Notes: a model not told the origin generated them from the sequence alone. DNA of 20,875 nucleotides from Pseudomonadota bacterium (GCA_023422955.1 JAFAGG010000062.1:1-20875), one strand, 5' to 3'; positions 7,671 to 15,470 are shown, counted from the first letter of the stretch. Translations and numbers: made by a program.

Positions 7671-7702
7671 CCAATTTTGCTGCACCATGCAGCAACGATT
7701 GG
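7671..7702 (-). promoter_or_regulatory. Stem-loop in the rpsA leader, candidate autoregulatory site
   Basis: A perfect 8-base-pair stem (7677-7684 with 7688-7695, loop of 3) is extended by a 5-base-pair outer stem (CCAAT 7671-7675 with ATTGG 7698-7702) across a small internal bulge. It ends 16 bases before the rpsA ATG. The 16 bases between are pyrimidine- and A/T-rich with no Shine-Dalgarno sequence. In E. coli the rpsA leader is a series of hairpins without a good Shine-Dalgarno sequence and is the site of S1 autogenous repression; that this one works the same way is inferred. Confidence 0.5.
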
Positions 7703-7718
7703 GTTAAGGTTAAACACA

Positions 7719-7747
7719 TTCCGGACAGACCTTGCGTCTTCCGGACA
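7719..7747. repeat. 20-base-spaced direct repeat in cmk-rpsA gap
   Basis: TTCCGGACA occurs at 7719-7727 and again at 7739-7747, an exact 9-base match with a 20-base period (about two helical turns). Each contains the palindrome TCCGGA. It sits in the rpsA upstream region; it could be a regulator site or chance. Confidence 0.35.
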
Positions 7748-7802
7748 CCTGATACACGCAATGAAGAGGAAGGAGAATTGAAACCCTGCTCAACCTGCGC
7801 TA

Positions 7803-8492
7803 CTACTTACTGCTACTGCTGTGACTTGCATCGCAATCCGCATACCACTCCAGCACCTGCGCCACCGCTTGTTCTATCGTCAGCGCAGACGTCTCCAGCA
7901 GATACGCGCTTTCTGCAGGTTTGAGAGGAGCAATGGCGCGATTGGCATCGCGTGAGTCGCGGTCCTGCAAGTCCTGCAAAAGGTCGGACAGTTTAGCAGG
8001 AAAGCCTTTTTCAATCAATTGCTTATAACGTCTTTCGGCCCGTGCAGAAACACTGGCCGTAAGAAAGACTTTCAGTCTGGCCTGGGGGAAAATCACGGTC
8101 CCCATGTCACGCCCGTCGGCCACCAGACCTGGCAATTGGCAGAAACCAAGTTGCAATTGATGCAAGCCTTGTCGCACTGCCGGCAAGGCTGCCACTTTTG
8201 ATGCGGTATTGCCCACTTCTTCAGCACGGATCACATCCGTTACATCTTCGTCATCCAGAAAAATCCGGCCATTGCAGAAGCGGCAAGGCAAGGTGGCGGC
8301 CAGCCTGCCCAGCTCGGCCTCATTATCGAGCGCGACCTTCTGACGCAGCGCCGACAAGGCCGTCAGCCGGTACAGCGCGCCGGAGTCCAGATAGTGAAAG
8401 CCCAGATACTCGGCAACGCGCTGCGCCACCGTGCCCTTGCCGGAAGCGGTTGGACCATCGATGGCGATAACGGGAATGGAAGAAGTGGTCAT
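7803..8492 (-). CDS. cmk: Cytidylate (CMP/dCMP) kinase
   Basis: Cmk phosphorylates CMP and dCMP to the diphosphates with ATP, in the cytosol. The 229-residue protein begins with the P-loop GPTASGKGT (residues 13-21), followed by FHYLDSGALYRL (CMP-binding), the DGRDMGTVIFP motif, and the lid segment with RRYKQL and DRDSRDANRAIAPL. The length matches the bacterial enzyme (about 225 residues). It ends in a Ser-rich tail (DASHSSSSK) that is probably disordered. It follows aroA by 64 bases and precedes rpsA, the common arrangement in proteobacteria. The ribosome-binding site is weak. Confidence 0.96.
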   Translation of the reverse strand: MTTSSIPVIAIDGPTASGKGTVAQRVAEYLGFHYLDSGALYRLTALSALRQKVALDNEAELGRLAATLPCRFCNGRIFLDDEDVTDVIRAEEVGNTASKVAALPAVRQGLHQLQLGFCQLPGLVADGRDMGTVIFPQARLKVFLTASVSARAERRYKQLIEKGFPAKLSDLLQDLQDRDSRDANRAIAPLKPAESAYLLETSALTIEQAVAQVLEWYADCDASHSSSSK

Positions 8493-8556
8493 TCTGCTTG
8501 GCTGCTTAGCTAGTTAGCCGATTACGCCTGTCAGCGCTGCGGCGATGAATCAACAA

Positions 8557-9873
8557 TCAACGCCGCACGATCTGGGCAAATGCGTCGAAATAATCCGGGA
8601 AAGTCTTGGCCACGCACTTGGGATCGTTGATGCCGATCTTCGCGCCCTGGCGTATCGCACCATTGAGCGAAGCCAGCGAAAAGCACATCGCCATCCTGTG
8701 ATCATCGTAGGTATCGATCTCGGCCGGCGCAATCTGCGGCGGCGGCGTGATTTTCAGGTAATCGTCGCCCTCTTCCACGATAGTGCCCAGCTTGCGCAGC
8801 TCCTTGGCCATCGCGGCAATGCGGTCGGTTTCCTTCACGCGCCAGCTGCCGATATTGCGCAGCGTGGACGTGCCGTTTGCGTACAGCGCAGCGACGGCAA
8901 TCGTCATCGCTGCATCCGGGATATGGTTGAAATCGGCGTCGATGGCTTTCAACGCGCCATTGCCGCGCGCCTCTATCCAGTTGTCGCCCATGGTAATGGT
9001 CGCGCCCATCTGCTCCAGCGCTTCGACGAAGCGCACATCGCCCTGGATACTGTCGCGGCCCACGCCTTCGACCCGCACCGGCCCACCGGCAATCGCGCCG
9101 GCTGCAAGAAAATACGACGCGGACGATGCATCGCCTTCCACGTGTATGGTGCCGGGGGCGGTGTAATGCTGACCGGCGCGCATCGTAAATGCCTGCCAGC
9201 CGTCGCGCTCGACTTCCACGCCGAAGCGGCGCATCAGGTTCAGCGTGATCTCGATGTAAGGCTTGGAAATCAGCTCGCCGATTACTTCAATTCTCAGGTC
9301 ATGCTCACGCGCCATCAGGGGCGCCGCCATCAGCAGGGCGGTCAGGAACTGGCTCGATACATTGCCTCGCACCTGCATGCGCTGCGCGTTGAGCAGACCG
9401 CGCTGAATGTGCAGCGGCGGATAGCCGGGCTCGCCGGTATAGGAAATGCGGGCGCCCACGGCATTCAGCGCATCGACCAGATCACCGATAGGACGCTCAT
9501 GCATGCGCGACACGCCATGCAAGGTGTAGTCGCCGCCTATGGCCGCCAGCGCTGCCGTCAGCGGACGAATCGCGGTGCCGGCATTGCCCATGAATAAATC
9601 GGCATGGTGCACCGGCAATGTGCCCTGGGTGCCGTGCACGATGTAATCCTGGCTCTCGCCGATCTGCTCCCATTTGACGCCCAGTTTCTGCAGGGCCATC
9701 AGCATCACGTGCGTATCGTCGGAAGCAAGCAGTTCAATAATCTTGGTCGTGCCGCCGGCCAGCGCAGCCAGCAGCAGCGTGCGATTGGAAATGCTTTTCG
9801 AACCCGGCAGGCGCACCGTTCCTTCCACGCGGGAAGCCGGTTGCAGATAAAGGAAATGCGGATATTTTTTCAT
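8557..9873 (-). CDS. aroA: 5-enolpyruvylshikimate-3-phosphate synthase
   Basis: AroA joins shikimate-3-phosphate and PEP to give EPSP, the sixth step of the shikimate pathway. The 438-residue enzyme has LPGSKSISNR (residues 23-32, with the conserved Lys26), the PEP/glyphosate-site segment GNAGTAIRP (96-104), HIPDAAMT with a catalytic Asp near 319, RVKETDR near 345, and DDHRMAM near 390. Gly99 in NAGTAIRP corresponds to E. coli Gly96, so it is a glyphosate-sensitive class I type by sequence. Its ATG overlaps the tyrA stop by 4 bases (ATGA), indicating translational coupling in the aromatic operon. Confidence 0.97.
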   Translation of the reverse strand: MKKYPHFLYLQPASRVEGTVRLPGSKSISNRTLLLAALAGGTTKIIELLASDDTHVMLMALQKLGVKWEQIGESQDYIVHGTQGTLPVHHADLFMGNAGTAIRPLTAALAAIGGDYTLHGVSRMHERPIGDLVDALNAVGARISYTGEPGYPPLHIQRGLLNAQRMQVRGNVSSQFLTALLMAAPLMAREHDLRIEVIGELISKPYIEITLNLMRRFGVEVERDGWQAFTMRAGQHYTAPGTIHVEGDASSASYFLAAGAIAGGPVRVEGVGRDSIQGDVRFVEALEQMGATITMGDNWIEARGNGALKAIDADFNHIPDAAMTIAVAALYANGTSTLRNIGSWRVKETDRIAAMAKELRKLGTIVEEGDDYLKITPPPQIAPAEIDTYDDHRMAMCFSLASLNGAIRQGAKIGINDPKCVAKTFPDYFDAFAQIVRR

Positions 9874-10772
9874 CGCTCACCTCCGTGCTTGCCTTGCGGC
9901 TCTGCCGCTTCAATCGAACGCATCCAGTTCTGCCGCGCCTGCTGCGCATTGGAGAAAATCGCCTGCAGCGACATGCCATCTTCCGCCACCAGCAACTCGC
10001 GCATGCGCGTCAGTTGCACCATATAGGCATCGAGTTCATCGAGCAAGGCGCTCTTGTTGGCGAGGCTGATATCGCGCCACATCTCGGGCGAGGAACCGGC
10101 AATGCGCGTGAAATCGCGAAAGCCGCTGGCGGCAAACTGGAACAGCAAATCCGCGTGCGGCTTGTGCGCTACGTCGTCGACCAGCGCATAAGCCAGCAGG
10201 TGCGGCAAATGGCTGACCGCGGCGAATACCTGGTCGTGCTGCTGCGGCGTCAGGTGATGAATCGCAGCGCCGCACTGGTCCCAGGCCCAGGCCACGCGCG
10301 CCACATCGTGCGGATCGTTTTCCGGCAGGGCCGTCAACACCACTTTCTTGCCGTGATACAGATCGACGATGGCGGCATCCGGTCCATTGGTTTCACGGCC
10401 GGCAATCGGATGGCCGGGCACGAACTGGCTGATCTTCTTGCCCAGCGCTTCGCGCGCGGCGGCCACCACATCGGTCTTGGTGCTGCCGGCATCGGTCACC
10501 ACGGTGCCCGGCTGCAGATGCGGTGCCAGGGCGGCAAGTATGGCGCCGGTTTGCGCCACCGGCGCTGCCAGCAATACCAGGTCGGCGTCAGTGACCGCTT
10601 CTTCCATGGAAGTGCTGGCCACATCGATGATGCCGAGTTCTTTGGCGCGCGCCAGCGTGGCACTGCGGCGGCCTACGCCGACTATGGCCTGCACGGCGCC
10701 CGCCTGCTTCAAGGCCAGCGCGAAAGAGCCGCCTATCAGGCCGGCACCGACAATGACGATTTTATTCAACAC
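9870..10772 (-). CDS. tyrA: Prephenate dehydrogenase (NAD-dependent, possibly arogenate-active)
   Basis: TyrA oxidatively decarboxylates prephenate to 4-hydroxyphenylpyruvate for tyrosine synthesis. The 300-residue protein starts with a Rossmann fold (IVIVGAGLIGGSFALAL, glycine-rich loop at residues 9-15) and has the catalytic GHPIAGRE motif with His121 and a second conserved segment SHLPHLLAYAL with His188. There is no chorismate mutase domain and no C-terminal ACT domain, so it is the monofunctional type; cofactor and prephenate-versus-arogenate preference cannot be fixed from sequence. The frame starts with GTG at 10772 (an in-frame stop lies just upstream); the next codon is TTG, which could also be the start. 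The stop overlaps the aroA start. hisC ends 39 bases upstream. Confidence 0.92.
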   Translation of the reverse strand: MLNKIVIVGAGLIGGSFALALKQAGAVQAIVGVGRRSATLARAKELGIIDVASTSMEEAVTDADLVLLAAPVAQTGAILAALAPHLQPGTVVTDAGSTKTDVVAAAREALGKKISQFVPGHPIAGRETNGPDAAIVDLYHGKKVVLTALPENDPHDVARVAWAWDQCGAAIHHLTPQQHDQVFAAVSHLPHLLAYALVDDVAHKPHADLLFQFAASGFRDFTRIAGSSPEMWRDISLANKSALLDELDAYMVQLTRMRELLVAEDGMSLQAIFSNAQQARQNWMRSIEAAEPQGKHGGER

Positions 10773-10811
10773 GGATAAGGCTTAATCAATAAGTCAGTAA
10801 GTCAATACAAG

Positions 10812-11918
10812 TTATGCCAGCACTTGCCTGAGAGCGTCGATGAAGCGGCTGTTCTCTTGCGGCAAACCGATGGTGATGCGCAGCCATTGCGGCAAACCGT
10901 AACTGCCCACCGGGCGCACGATCACACCCTGCTTCAGCAAAGCCAGGTTCACGCGGTTGCCGGCCTCATTATCGTCGCCCACTTTTATCAGTACGAAGTT
11001 GCCGTGCGAGGGCACGTACTCCAGTCCCAGTGCATCGAAAGCATCGGTCAGTTGCCGATAACCGTCGGCATTCATCTGCGCGCTTTTTTCCAGGAATTCG
11101 ACATCGTTCAAGGCGGCAATCGCCGCTGCCTGCGCCAGTGTATTCACGTTGAAAGGCTGGCGGATGCGATTGAGCAAATCCGTGAGCGCCGGTTGTGCAA
11201 TGGCAAAACCGACGCGCAAGCCCGCCAGTCCGTAAGCCTTGGACAGCGTGCGCGACACCAGCAAATTGGGATACTGGCGCGTCCAGGCAATCGAATCGTA
11301 TTGTAATTCAGCCGGCAGATACTCGTTGTAGGCTTCATCCAGCACGACCACCACGTCAGCCGGCACTTTCTTCAGGAAAGCCTCGATTTGCGCGGCAGGC
11401 AGGAAGGTGCCGGTGGGATTGTTCGGATTGGCGATGAAGATCAGGCGCGTATCGGGCGTGATCGCTGCCGCCATGGCATCCAGGTCATGACCATATTCTT
11501 TCGCGGGCACGACGATGGCGCGTGCGCCGATAGCCTGGGTGGCCAATGCATAAACGGCAAACGAATACTCGGAGTAAATGACCGCCTGCCCGGGTTGCAC
11601 CAACGCATGCGCCGCCAGCTCCAGGATGTCATTGCTGCCATTGCCCAGCGTAATCCAGTCCTGCGGCACATCGTGTTTGGCAGTCACCGCCGCTTTCAAT
11701 GCAAAGCCATTTCCATCCGGGTAACGGCCGATCTCGGCGGCCGCTTCCAGCATCGCCTGTCTTGCCGATTCGGGCATGCCGAGCGGATTTTCATTGGACG
11801 CGAGCTTGACGATGGAAGCTTCATCCAGACCGAATTCGCGCGCCACTTCAGAGATGGGCTTGCCTCCCTGATAGGGTGCAATTGCGCGTACATAGTCGGG
11901 GCCGTATTGGATGGACAT
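10812..11918 (-). CDS. hisC: Histidinol-phosphate / aromatic amino-acid aminotransferase
   Basis: This is a PLP-dependent class I/II aminotransferase of the HisC type, 368 residues. It shows LASNENPLG (39-47), the cofactor-binding GNGSNDILEL (92-101), FIANPNNPTGT (161-171), the PLP lysine Lys227 in SRTLSKAYGLAGLRVG, and the final LRITIGLPQEN. It converts imidazole-acetol phosphate to histidinol phosphate, but its place directly before tyrA and aroA suggests it also, or mainly, transaminates phenylpyruvate and hydroxyphenylpyruvate. The ATG at 11918 has a good ribosome-binding site (AGGAA, 7 bases before it); the frame runs on upstream to 12110 through repeat DNA, which is not coding. In related genomes pheA precedes this gene; here gatA does. 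Confidence 0.92.
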   Translation of the reverse strand: MSIQYGPDYVRAIAPYQGGKPISEVAREFGLDEASIVKLASNENPLGMPESARQAMLEAAAEIGRYPDGNGFALKAAVTAKHDVPQDWITLGNGSNDILELAAHALVQPGQAVIYSEYSFAVYALATQAIGARAIVVPAKEYGHDLDAMAAAITPDTRLIFIANPNNPTGTFLPAAQIEAFLKKVPADVVVVLDEAYNEYLPAELQYDSIAWTRQYPNLLVSRTLSKAYGLAGLRVGFAIAQPALTDLLNRIRQPFNVNTLAQAAAIAALNDVEFLEKSAQMNADGYRQLTDAFDALGLEYVPSHGNFVLIKVGDDNEAGNRVNLALLKQGVIVRPVGSYGLPQWLRITIGLPQENSRFIDALRQVLA

Positions 11919-11954
11919 CTTGAATTCCTGGAATGAATAATGACAAACACTGTT

Positions 11955-12140
11955 CTTAATCCCCTCCCCTTCAAGGGGAGGGTTAGGGGTGGAGCAAGGG
12001 TAAGCAGGAGACATGTCGCCTGCTTGCGCAACGGCCCAGGCTTGCAAGCCTGGGCGCGCCCTGCAAGGGGGGATGGGTTGCGTTTGCAGAATGTGGAAAC
12101 CCATCCCCATCCCAACCTTCCCCTTGAAGGGGAAGGAGCT
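11955..12140. repeat. Composite repeat element of five consecutive hairpins between hisC and gatA
   Basis: Two inverted copies of a common interspersed repeat (core CCCCTTCAAGGGG at 11966-11978 and CCCCTTGAAGGGG at 12120-12132) bracket three further hairpins. In order: a 19-base palindrome at 11963-11981; an arm pair at 12004-12023 with one mismatch; a perfect 22-base palindrome at 12034-12055; an 11-base-pair stem 12069-12079 with 12098-12108; and a 21-base palindrome with one central base at 12116-12136. The overlapping palindrome GGGCGCGCCC lies at 12052-12061. The outer arms align over about 40 bases as imperfect terminal inverted repeats. The family is of the type that gives spurious translations such as PHPNLPLEGEG in many proteobacterial genomes. 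It is not coding. Confidence 0.8.
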
Positions 12141-12203
12141 TTATCTATTTTGCTCCGAATGCCCAAGGCGCAAGCAACTGGATGTCCTTCGAAGAGGATG
12201 AAA

Positions 12204-13664
12204 CTACACCCCCTCTGGCAACCTCGTATGCCAATCCGTCACCCGCTGATACTGGTGCGCGACATTCAGCAGTTTCGCTTCGCTGAGATAGTTGCCGATG
12301 ATCTGCAAACCGACCGGGCGCTTGCCGTTCTTCTCGCCCTGGCCGAAGCCGCAAGGCACCGACATGCCGGGCAAACCGGCGAGACTGGTGGACAAGGTGT
12401 AAATATCGGCCAGGTAGTTGGCAATCGGATCATCCGCTTTCGATCCCGCATCCCAGGCCACCGTTGGCGCCACCGGCCCCATGATCACATCGCACTGCTG
12501 GAACGCTGCCTGGAAGTCTTCCGCGATCAGGCGGCGGATCTTCTGCGCCTGCAGGTAGTAGGCATCGTAATAACCGTGCGACAGCACGTAGGCACCGATC
12601 AGGATGCGGCGTTTCACTTCATCGCCGAAACCTTCGGCGCGAGTCTTGCGGTACATGTCGGCCAGGTCGGTGTAATCCTTGGCGCGGTAGCCGTAGCGCA
12701 CGCCGTCGAAGCGGCTCAAGTTGGACGATGCTTCGGCGGGCGCGATCACGTAATAAACGGGAATCGACAACGAAGTTTTTGGTAGCGAAATTTCAATCAG
12801 CGTCGCACCCAGTTTCTCGAACTCGGAGAGGGCGGCGCGTATCGCCTGCTCGACATCCGTTGCCAGGCCTTCGCCGAAGTATTCGCGCGGCACGCCGATG
12901 CGCAATCCTTGCAGCGGCTGGTTCAGGTCGCGCGTGTAGTCTTCGCGCTCACGCTGCAGGCTGGTGGCATCCTTGGGATCGAAGCCGGTCATCGCGTTCA
13001 GCAGTAGAGCGCAATCTTCCGCGGTACGCGCCATCGGGCCGCCCTGGTCCAGCGACGAGGCAAAAGCGATCATGCCGAAGCGCGACACGCGGCCATAGGT
13101 CGGCTTGATGCCGGTGATGCCGCAAAACGCCGCCGGCTGGCGAATCGAGCCGCCGGTGTCGGTGCCGGTGGCAGCCGGCGCCAGCGCCGCAGCGACCGCA
13201 GCCGCCGAGCCGCCTGAAGAGCCGCCGGGCACAGCGTTCTTGTCCCAGGGGTTTTTCACCGGGCCGAAGTAGGAGTTTTCATTGGCTGAGCCCATCGCGA
13301 ATTCGTCGCAGTTGAGCTTGCCCAGCGTGACCATGCCAGCCTGGCTTAACTGTTCCACCACGGTCGCATCGAAAGGGCTGACATAGTTTTCCAGCATCTT
13401 CGAACCGGCGGTCGAGCGCCAGCCGCGCGTGACGAAAATGTCCTTGTGCGCGATCGGGATGCCGGTCAGGACCGTGCCTTCATTTTTTGCCAGCCGCTGA
13501 TCGGCCTGCTCCGCCTGCGCCAGGGTCAGCGCCTCATTGATGTCGATGTAGGCATTCAGATCACTTTTGGCGGCGCGATCGAGATAAAGACGAGCCAGTT
13601 CCACGGCGGAGATTTGCCGGGTTTGCAGCAAAGTGGAAAGTTCTTTAAGAGGCTTGGTGTGCAT
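12204..13664 (-). CDS. gatA: Asp-tRNA(Asn)/Glu-tRNA(Gln) amidotransferase subunit A
   Basis: GatA is the amidase subunit of GatCAB. It releases ammonia from glutamine, which is passed to GatB to amidate misacylated Asp-tRNA(Asn) (or Glu-tRNA(Gln)). The 486-residue protein is complete and has the amidase-signature triad: Lys74 in GIPIAHKD, Ser149 in GGSSGGSAAAV and the nucleophile Ser173 in DTGGSIRQPA. The C-terminal half (YGYRAKDY, EVKRRILIGAYVLS, LAGLPGMSVPCG) is GatA-specific. It starts 81 bases after gatC. The expected partner gatB does not follow: the gene is followed at once by a repeat element and hisC. The complex needs GatB, so gatB must be elsewhere in the genome if the pathway is functional. 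Confidence 0.96.
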   Translation of the reverse strand: MHTKPLKELSTLLQTRQISAVELARLYLDRAAKSDLNAYIDINEALTLAQAEQADQRLAKNEGTVLTGIPIAHKDIFVTRGWRSTAGSKMLENYVSPFDATVVEQLSQAGMVTLGKLNCDEFAMGSANENSYFGPVKNPWDKNAVPGGSSGGSAAAVAAALAPAATGTDTGGSIRQPAAFCGITGIKPTYGRVSRFGMIAFASSLDQGGPMARTAEDCALLLNAMTGFDPKDATSLQREREDYTRDLNQPLQGLRIGVPREYFGEGLATDVEQAIRAALSEFEKLGATLIEISLPKTSLSIPVYYVIAPAEASSNLSRFDGVRYGYRAKDYTDLADMYRKTRAEGFGDEVKRRILIGAYVLSHGYYDAYYLQAQKIRRLIAEDFQAAFQQCDVIMGPVAPTVAWDAGSKADDPIANYLADIYTLSTSLAGLPGMSVPCGFGQGEKNGKRPVGLQIIGNYLSEAKLLNVAHQYQRVTDWHTRLPEGV

Positions 13665-13745
13665 GACGTGAGTGAGTATTCAACTTCTGCGCGCCAAGTG
13701 GCGGCGAGACGGGGAAAATGTGAAAAATACTTTTCCGCGCGGGAA

Positions 13746-14048
13746 TTATTCGATGACTTTGGGGACCAAGTACAGGCCGTCTTGAACCGCAGGTGCCGGT
13801 TGCTGATAGTCGTCGCGGCGGTCGGCTTCGGTCACTGCATCATCGCGCAGGCGTGACGAGAAGGCTGGGTCATACGCTGCAATCGGCTGGCTTAGCGGTT
13901 CGACACCTGTGGTATCGACAGCCTGCATTTGCTCTACCAGCGCGAAGATGTCGTTGAGCTTGTCCAGGGTTTGTTCGGCCTGGGCTTCGCTCAGGGAGAG
14001 CTGAGCCAGCGTAGCCAGGCGTTTAACATCAGAGTGGGTCAGGGACAT
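13746..14048 (-). CDS. gatC: Asp-tRNA(Asn)/Glu-tRNA(Gln) amidotransferase subunit C
   Basis: GatC is the small subunit that wraps around and stabilises GatA-GatB. The 100-residue protein shows the family pattern: an N-terminal helical part (SLTHSDVKRLATLAQLSLSE), the middle LDKLNDIFALVEQMQAVDT, GVEPLSQP, then the R-D-D segment (LRDDAVTEADRRDDYQ) and a C-terminus with GLYLVPKVIE. The length matches the usual 95-100 residues. It is divergent from mreB across a 254-base gap and is first in the gatC-gatA operon. A near-consensus sigma-70 promoter lies about 50-80 bases upstream. There is no good Shine-Dalgarno sequence. Confidence 0.94.
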   Translation of the reverse strand: MSLTHSDVKRLATLAQLSLSEAQAEQTLDKLNDIFALVEQMQAVDTTGVEPLSQPIAAYDPAFSSRLRDDAVTEADRRDDYQQPAPAVQDGLYLVPKVIE

Positions 14049-14097
14049 GGCAGGAAGGCACCCCGTGTGGAGGCAGGTAAGGTTAAGTCAGAGAGCG

Positions 14098-14126
14098 GTT
14101 TTAGCAGGATGCTTACAACTTGTCAA
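14098..14126 (-). promoter_or_regulatory. Sigma-70 promoter for gatC-gatA
   Basis: On the minus strand a perfect -35 TTGACA (plus 14121-14126) is followed after exactly 17 bases by TAAAAC (plus 14098-14103), a 4-of-6 match to TATAAT. Transcription would start near 14090, about 40 bases before the gatC ATG. No other gene is served on this strand. Confidence 0.6.
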
Positions 14127-14302
14127 AAATGAGAGACGATGCACGCATTTTTACAGTTTCTGTACGCTAATACGGACTAAATTATAAGGTAGAATGTGCC
14201 GCTATCACCGATTGCTGCGAATAGTCATGAACATGGCTTGCCACAGCAGGACAGGAAGGCCCGCACCTATAACGACGCGCGAATGCGCAATCAGGACAAT
14301 TC

Positions 14303-15346
14303 ATGTTTGGATTTATACGCAGTTACTTTTCGAATGACCTAGCCATTGACCTTGGTACCGCCAATACGCTGATTTACGCGCGCGGCGTCGGTATCGTACT
14401 GGATGAGCCTTCGGTGGTCGCGATTCGTCAGCAGGGCGGGCCCAATGGCAGGAAGACGATACAGGCGGTCGGCAAGGAAGCCAAGCAGATGCTGGGCAAA
14501 GTGCCAGGCAATATCGAAGCGATCCGCCCGATGAAGGATGGCGTGATCGCCGACTTCCGCGTGACGGAAGAAATGCTCAAGCAATTCATCCGCATGGTGC
14601 ACGACACCAAGCTGTTCAAACCTTCTCCCCGTATCGTGATCTGCGTTCCCTGCGGTTCCACCCAGGTCGAGCGCCGCGCCATCCGCGAGTCGGCTCTGGG
14701 CGCAGGCGCGCGCCAGGTATTCCTGATCGAAGAACCGATGGCGGCTGCCATCGGCGCCGGCCTGCCGGTGTCGGTAGCAACCGGCTCCATGGTGGTCGAT
14801 ATCGGCGGCGGCACCACCGAAGTCGGCATCATCTCGCTGGGCGGCCCGGTCTACAAGGGTTCGGTGCGCGTCGGCGGCGACAAGCTGGACGAAGCCATCG
14901 TCAACTACATCCGCCGCAACTACGGCATGCTGATCGGCGAACAGACCGCCGAAGCGATCAAGAAGGAAATCGGCTCCGCTTTCCCCGGCTCCGAAGTCAA
15001 GGAAATGGAAGTCAAGGGCCGCAATCTGTCGGAAGGCATTCCACGCTCGTTCACGATTTCGTCCAACGAGATCCTGGAAGCGCTGACCGACCCGCTGAAC
15101 AACATCGTCTCCGCCGTGAAGAACGCGCTGGAACAAACCCCGCCGGAACTGGGTGCCGACATTGCCGAAAAGGGCATGGTGCTGACCGGTGGCGGTGCGC
15201 TGCTGCGCGACCTGGACCGTCTGCTGATGGAAGAAACCGGCTTGCCGGTGACCGTGGCCGAAGATCCGCTGACCTGCGTGGTGCGCGGTTCGGGCATGGC
15301 GCTGGAACGCGTCAATCAGCTGGCGACGATTTTTGCATACGAATAA
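14303..15346 (+). CDS. mreB: Rod-shape-determining actin homologue MreB
   Basis: MreB polymerises into membrane-bound filaments that orient side-wall peptidoglycan synthesis. The 347-residue protein has the actin-fold nucleotide site: AIDLGTANTLIYARG (phosphate 1, residues 14-28), VDIGGGTTEVGIISLGG (phosphate 2, 165-181, Asp166) and the adenosine motif MVLTGGGALLRDLD near 292-305. The N-terminal MFGFIRSYFS is the amphipathic membrane-binding helix of proteobacterial MreB. The ATG is preceded by AGGA at a suitable distance. It heads the + strand operon mreBCD-mrdA-rodA, divergent from gatC, an arrangement common in Burkholderiales. Length matches E. coli MreB (347). Confidence 0.98.
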   Translation: MFGFIRSYFSNDLAIDLGTANTLIYARGVGIVLDEPSVVAIRQQGGPNGRKTIQAVGKEAKQMLGKVPGNIEAIRPMKDGVIADFRVTEEMLKQFIRMVHDTKLFKPSPRIVICVPCGSTQVERRAIRESALGAGARQVFLIEEPMAAAIGAGLPVSVATGSMVVDIGGGTTEVGIISLGGPVYKGSVRVGGDKLDEAIVNYIRRNYGMLIGEQTAEAIKKEIGSAFPGSEVKEMEVKGRNLSEGIPRSFTISSNEILEALTDPLNNIVSAVKNALEQTPPELGADIAEKGMVLTGGGALLRDLDRLLMEETGLPVTVAEDPLTCVVRGSGMALERVNQLATIFAYE

Positions 15347-15470
15347 AAAAGCCACTCCCTGTCGGTGACAGCGACACAATGCAGGCCCAAGCTTCGCGAT
15401 GAGCAGGTGCGTGTTTGCTGAAGCGTATGGCTGCCTGCAATGCCGCAGGCTGATATTTTTAGCTACATAG

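Noticed and set aside
11919..12110. Upstream extension of hisC by 64 codons
   Set aside because: The extension translates the interspersed repeat (it contains PNPPLEGEG-like sequence). The ATG at 11918 has a proper ribosome-binding site and the family-typical N-terminus.
12137..12203. Remnant of gatB after gatA
   Set aside because: I compared the short stretch with the expected GatB N-terminus in each frame on that strand and saw no similarity; there is no visible pseudogene.
14150..14195. Possible mreB promoter (TTTACA at 14150, TATAAG at 14183, TAGAAT at 14190)
   Set aside because: No -35/-10 pair has 16-18 base spacing. The mreB promoter is probably in this AT-rich patch, but I cannot choose one.
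15347..15470. Regulatory hairpin in the mreB-mreC gap
   Set aside because: Only short 5-base-pair stems such as CTGTC-GGT-GACAG are visible and none is followed by a T-run, so no terminator or riboswitch can be supported.
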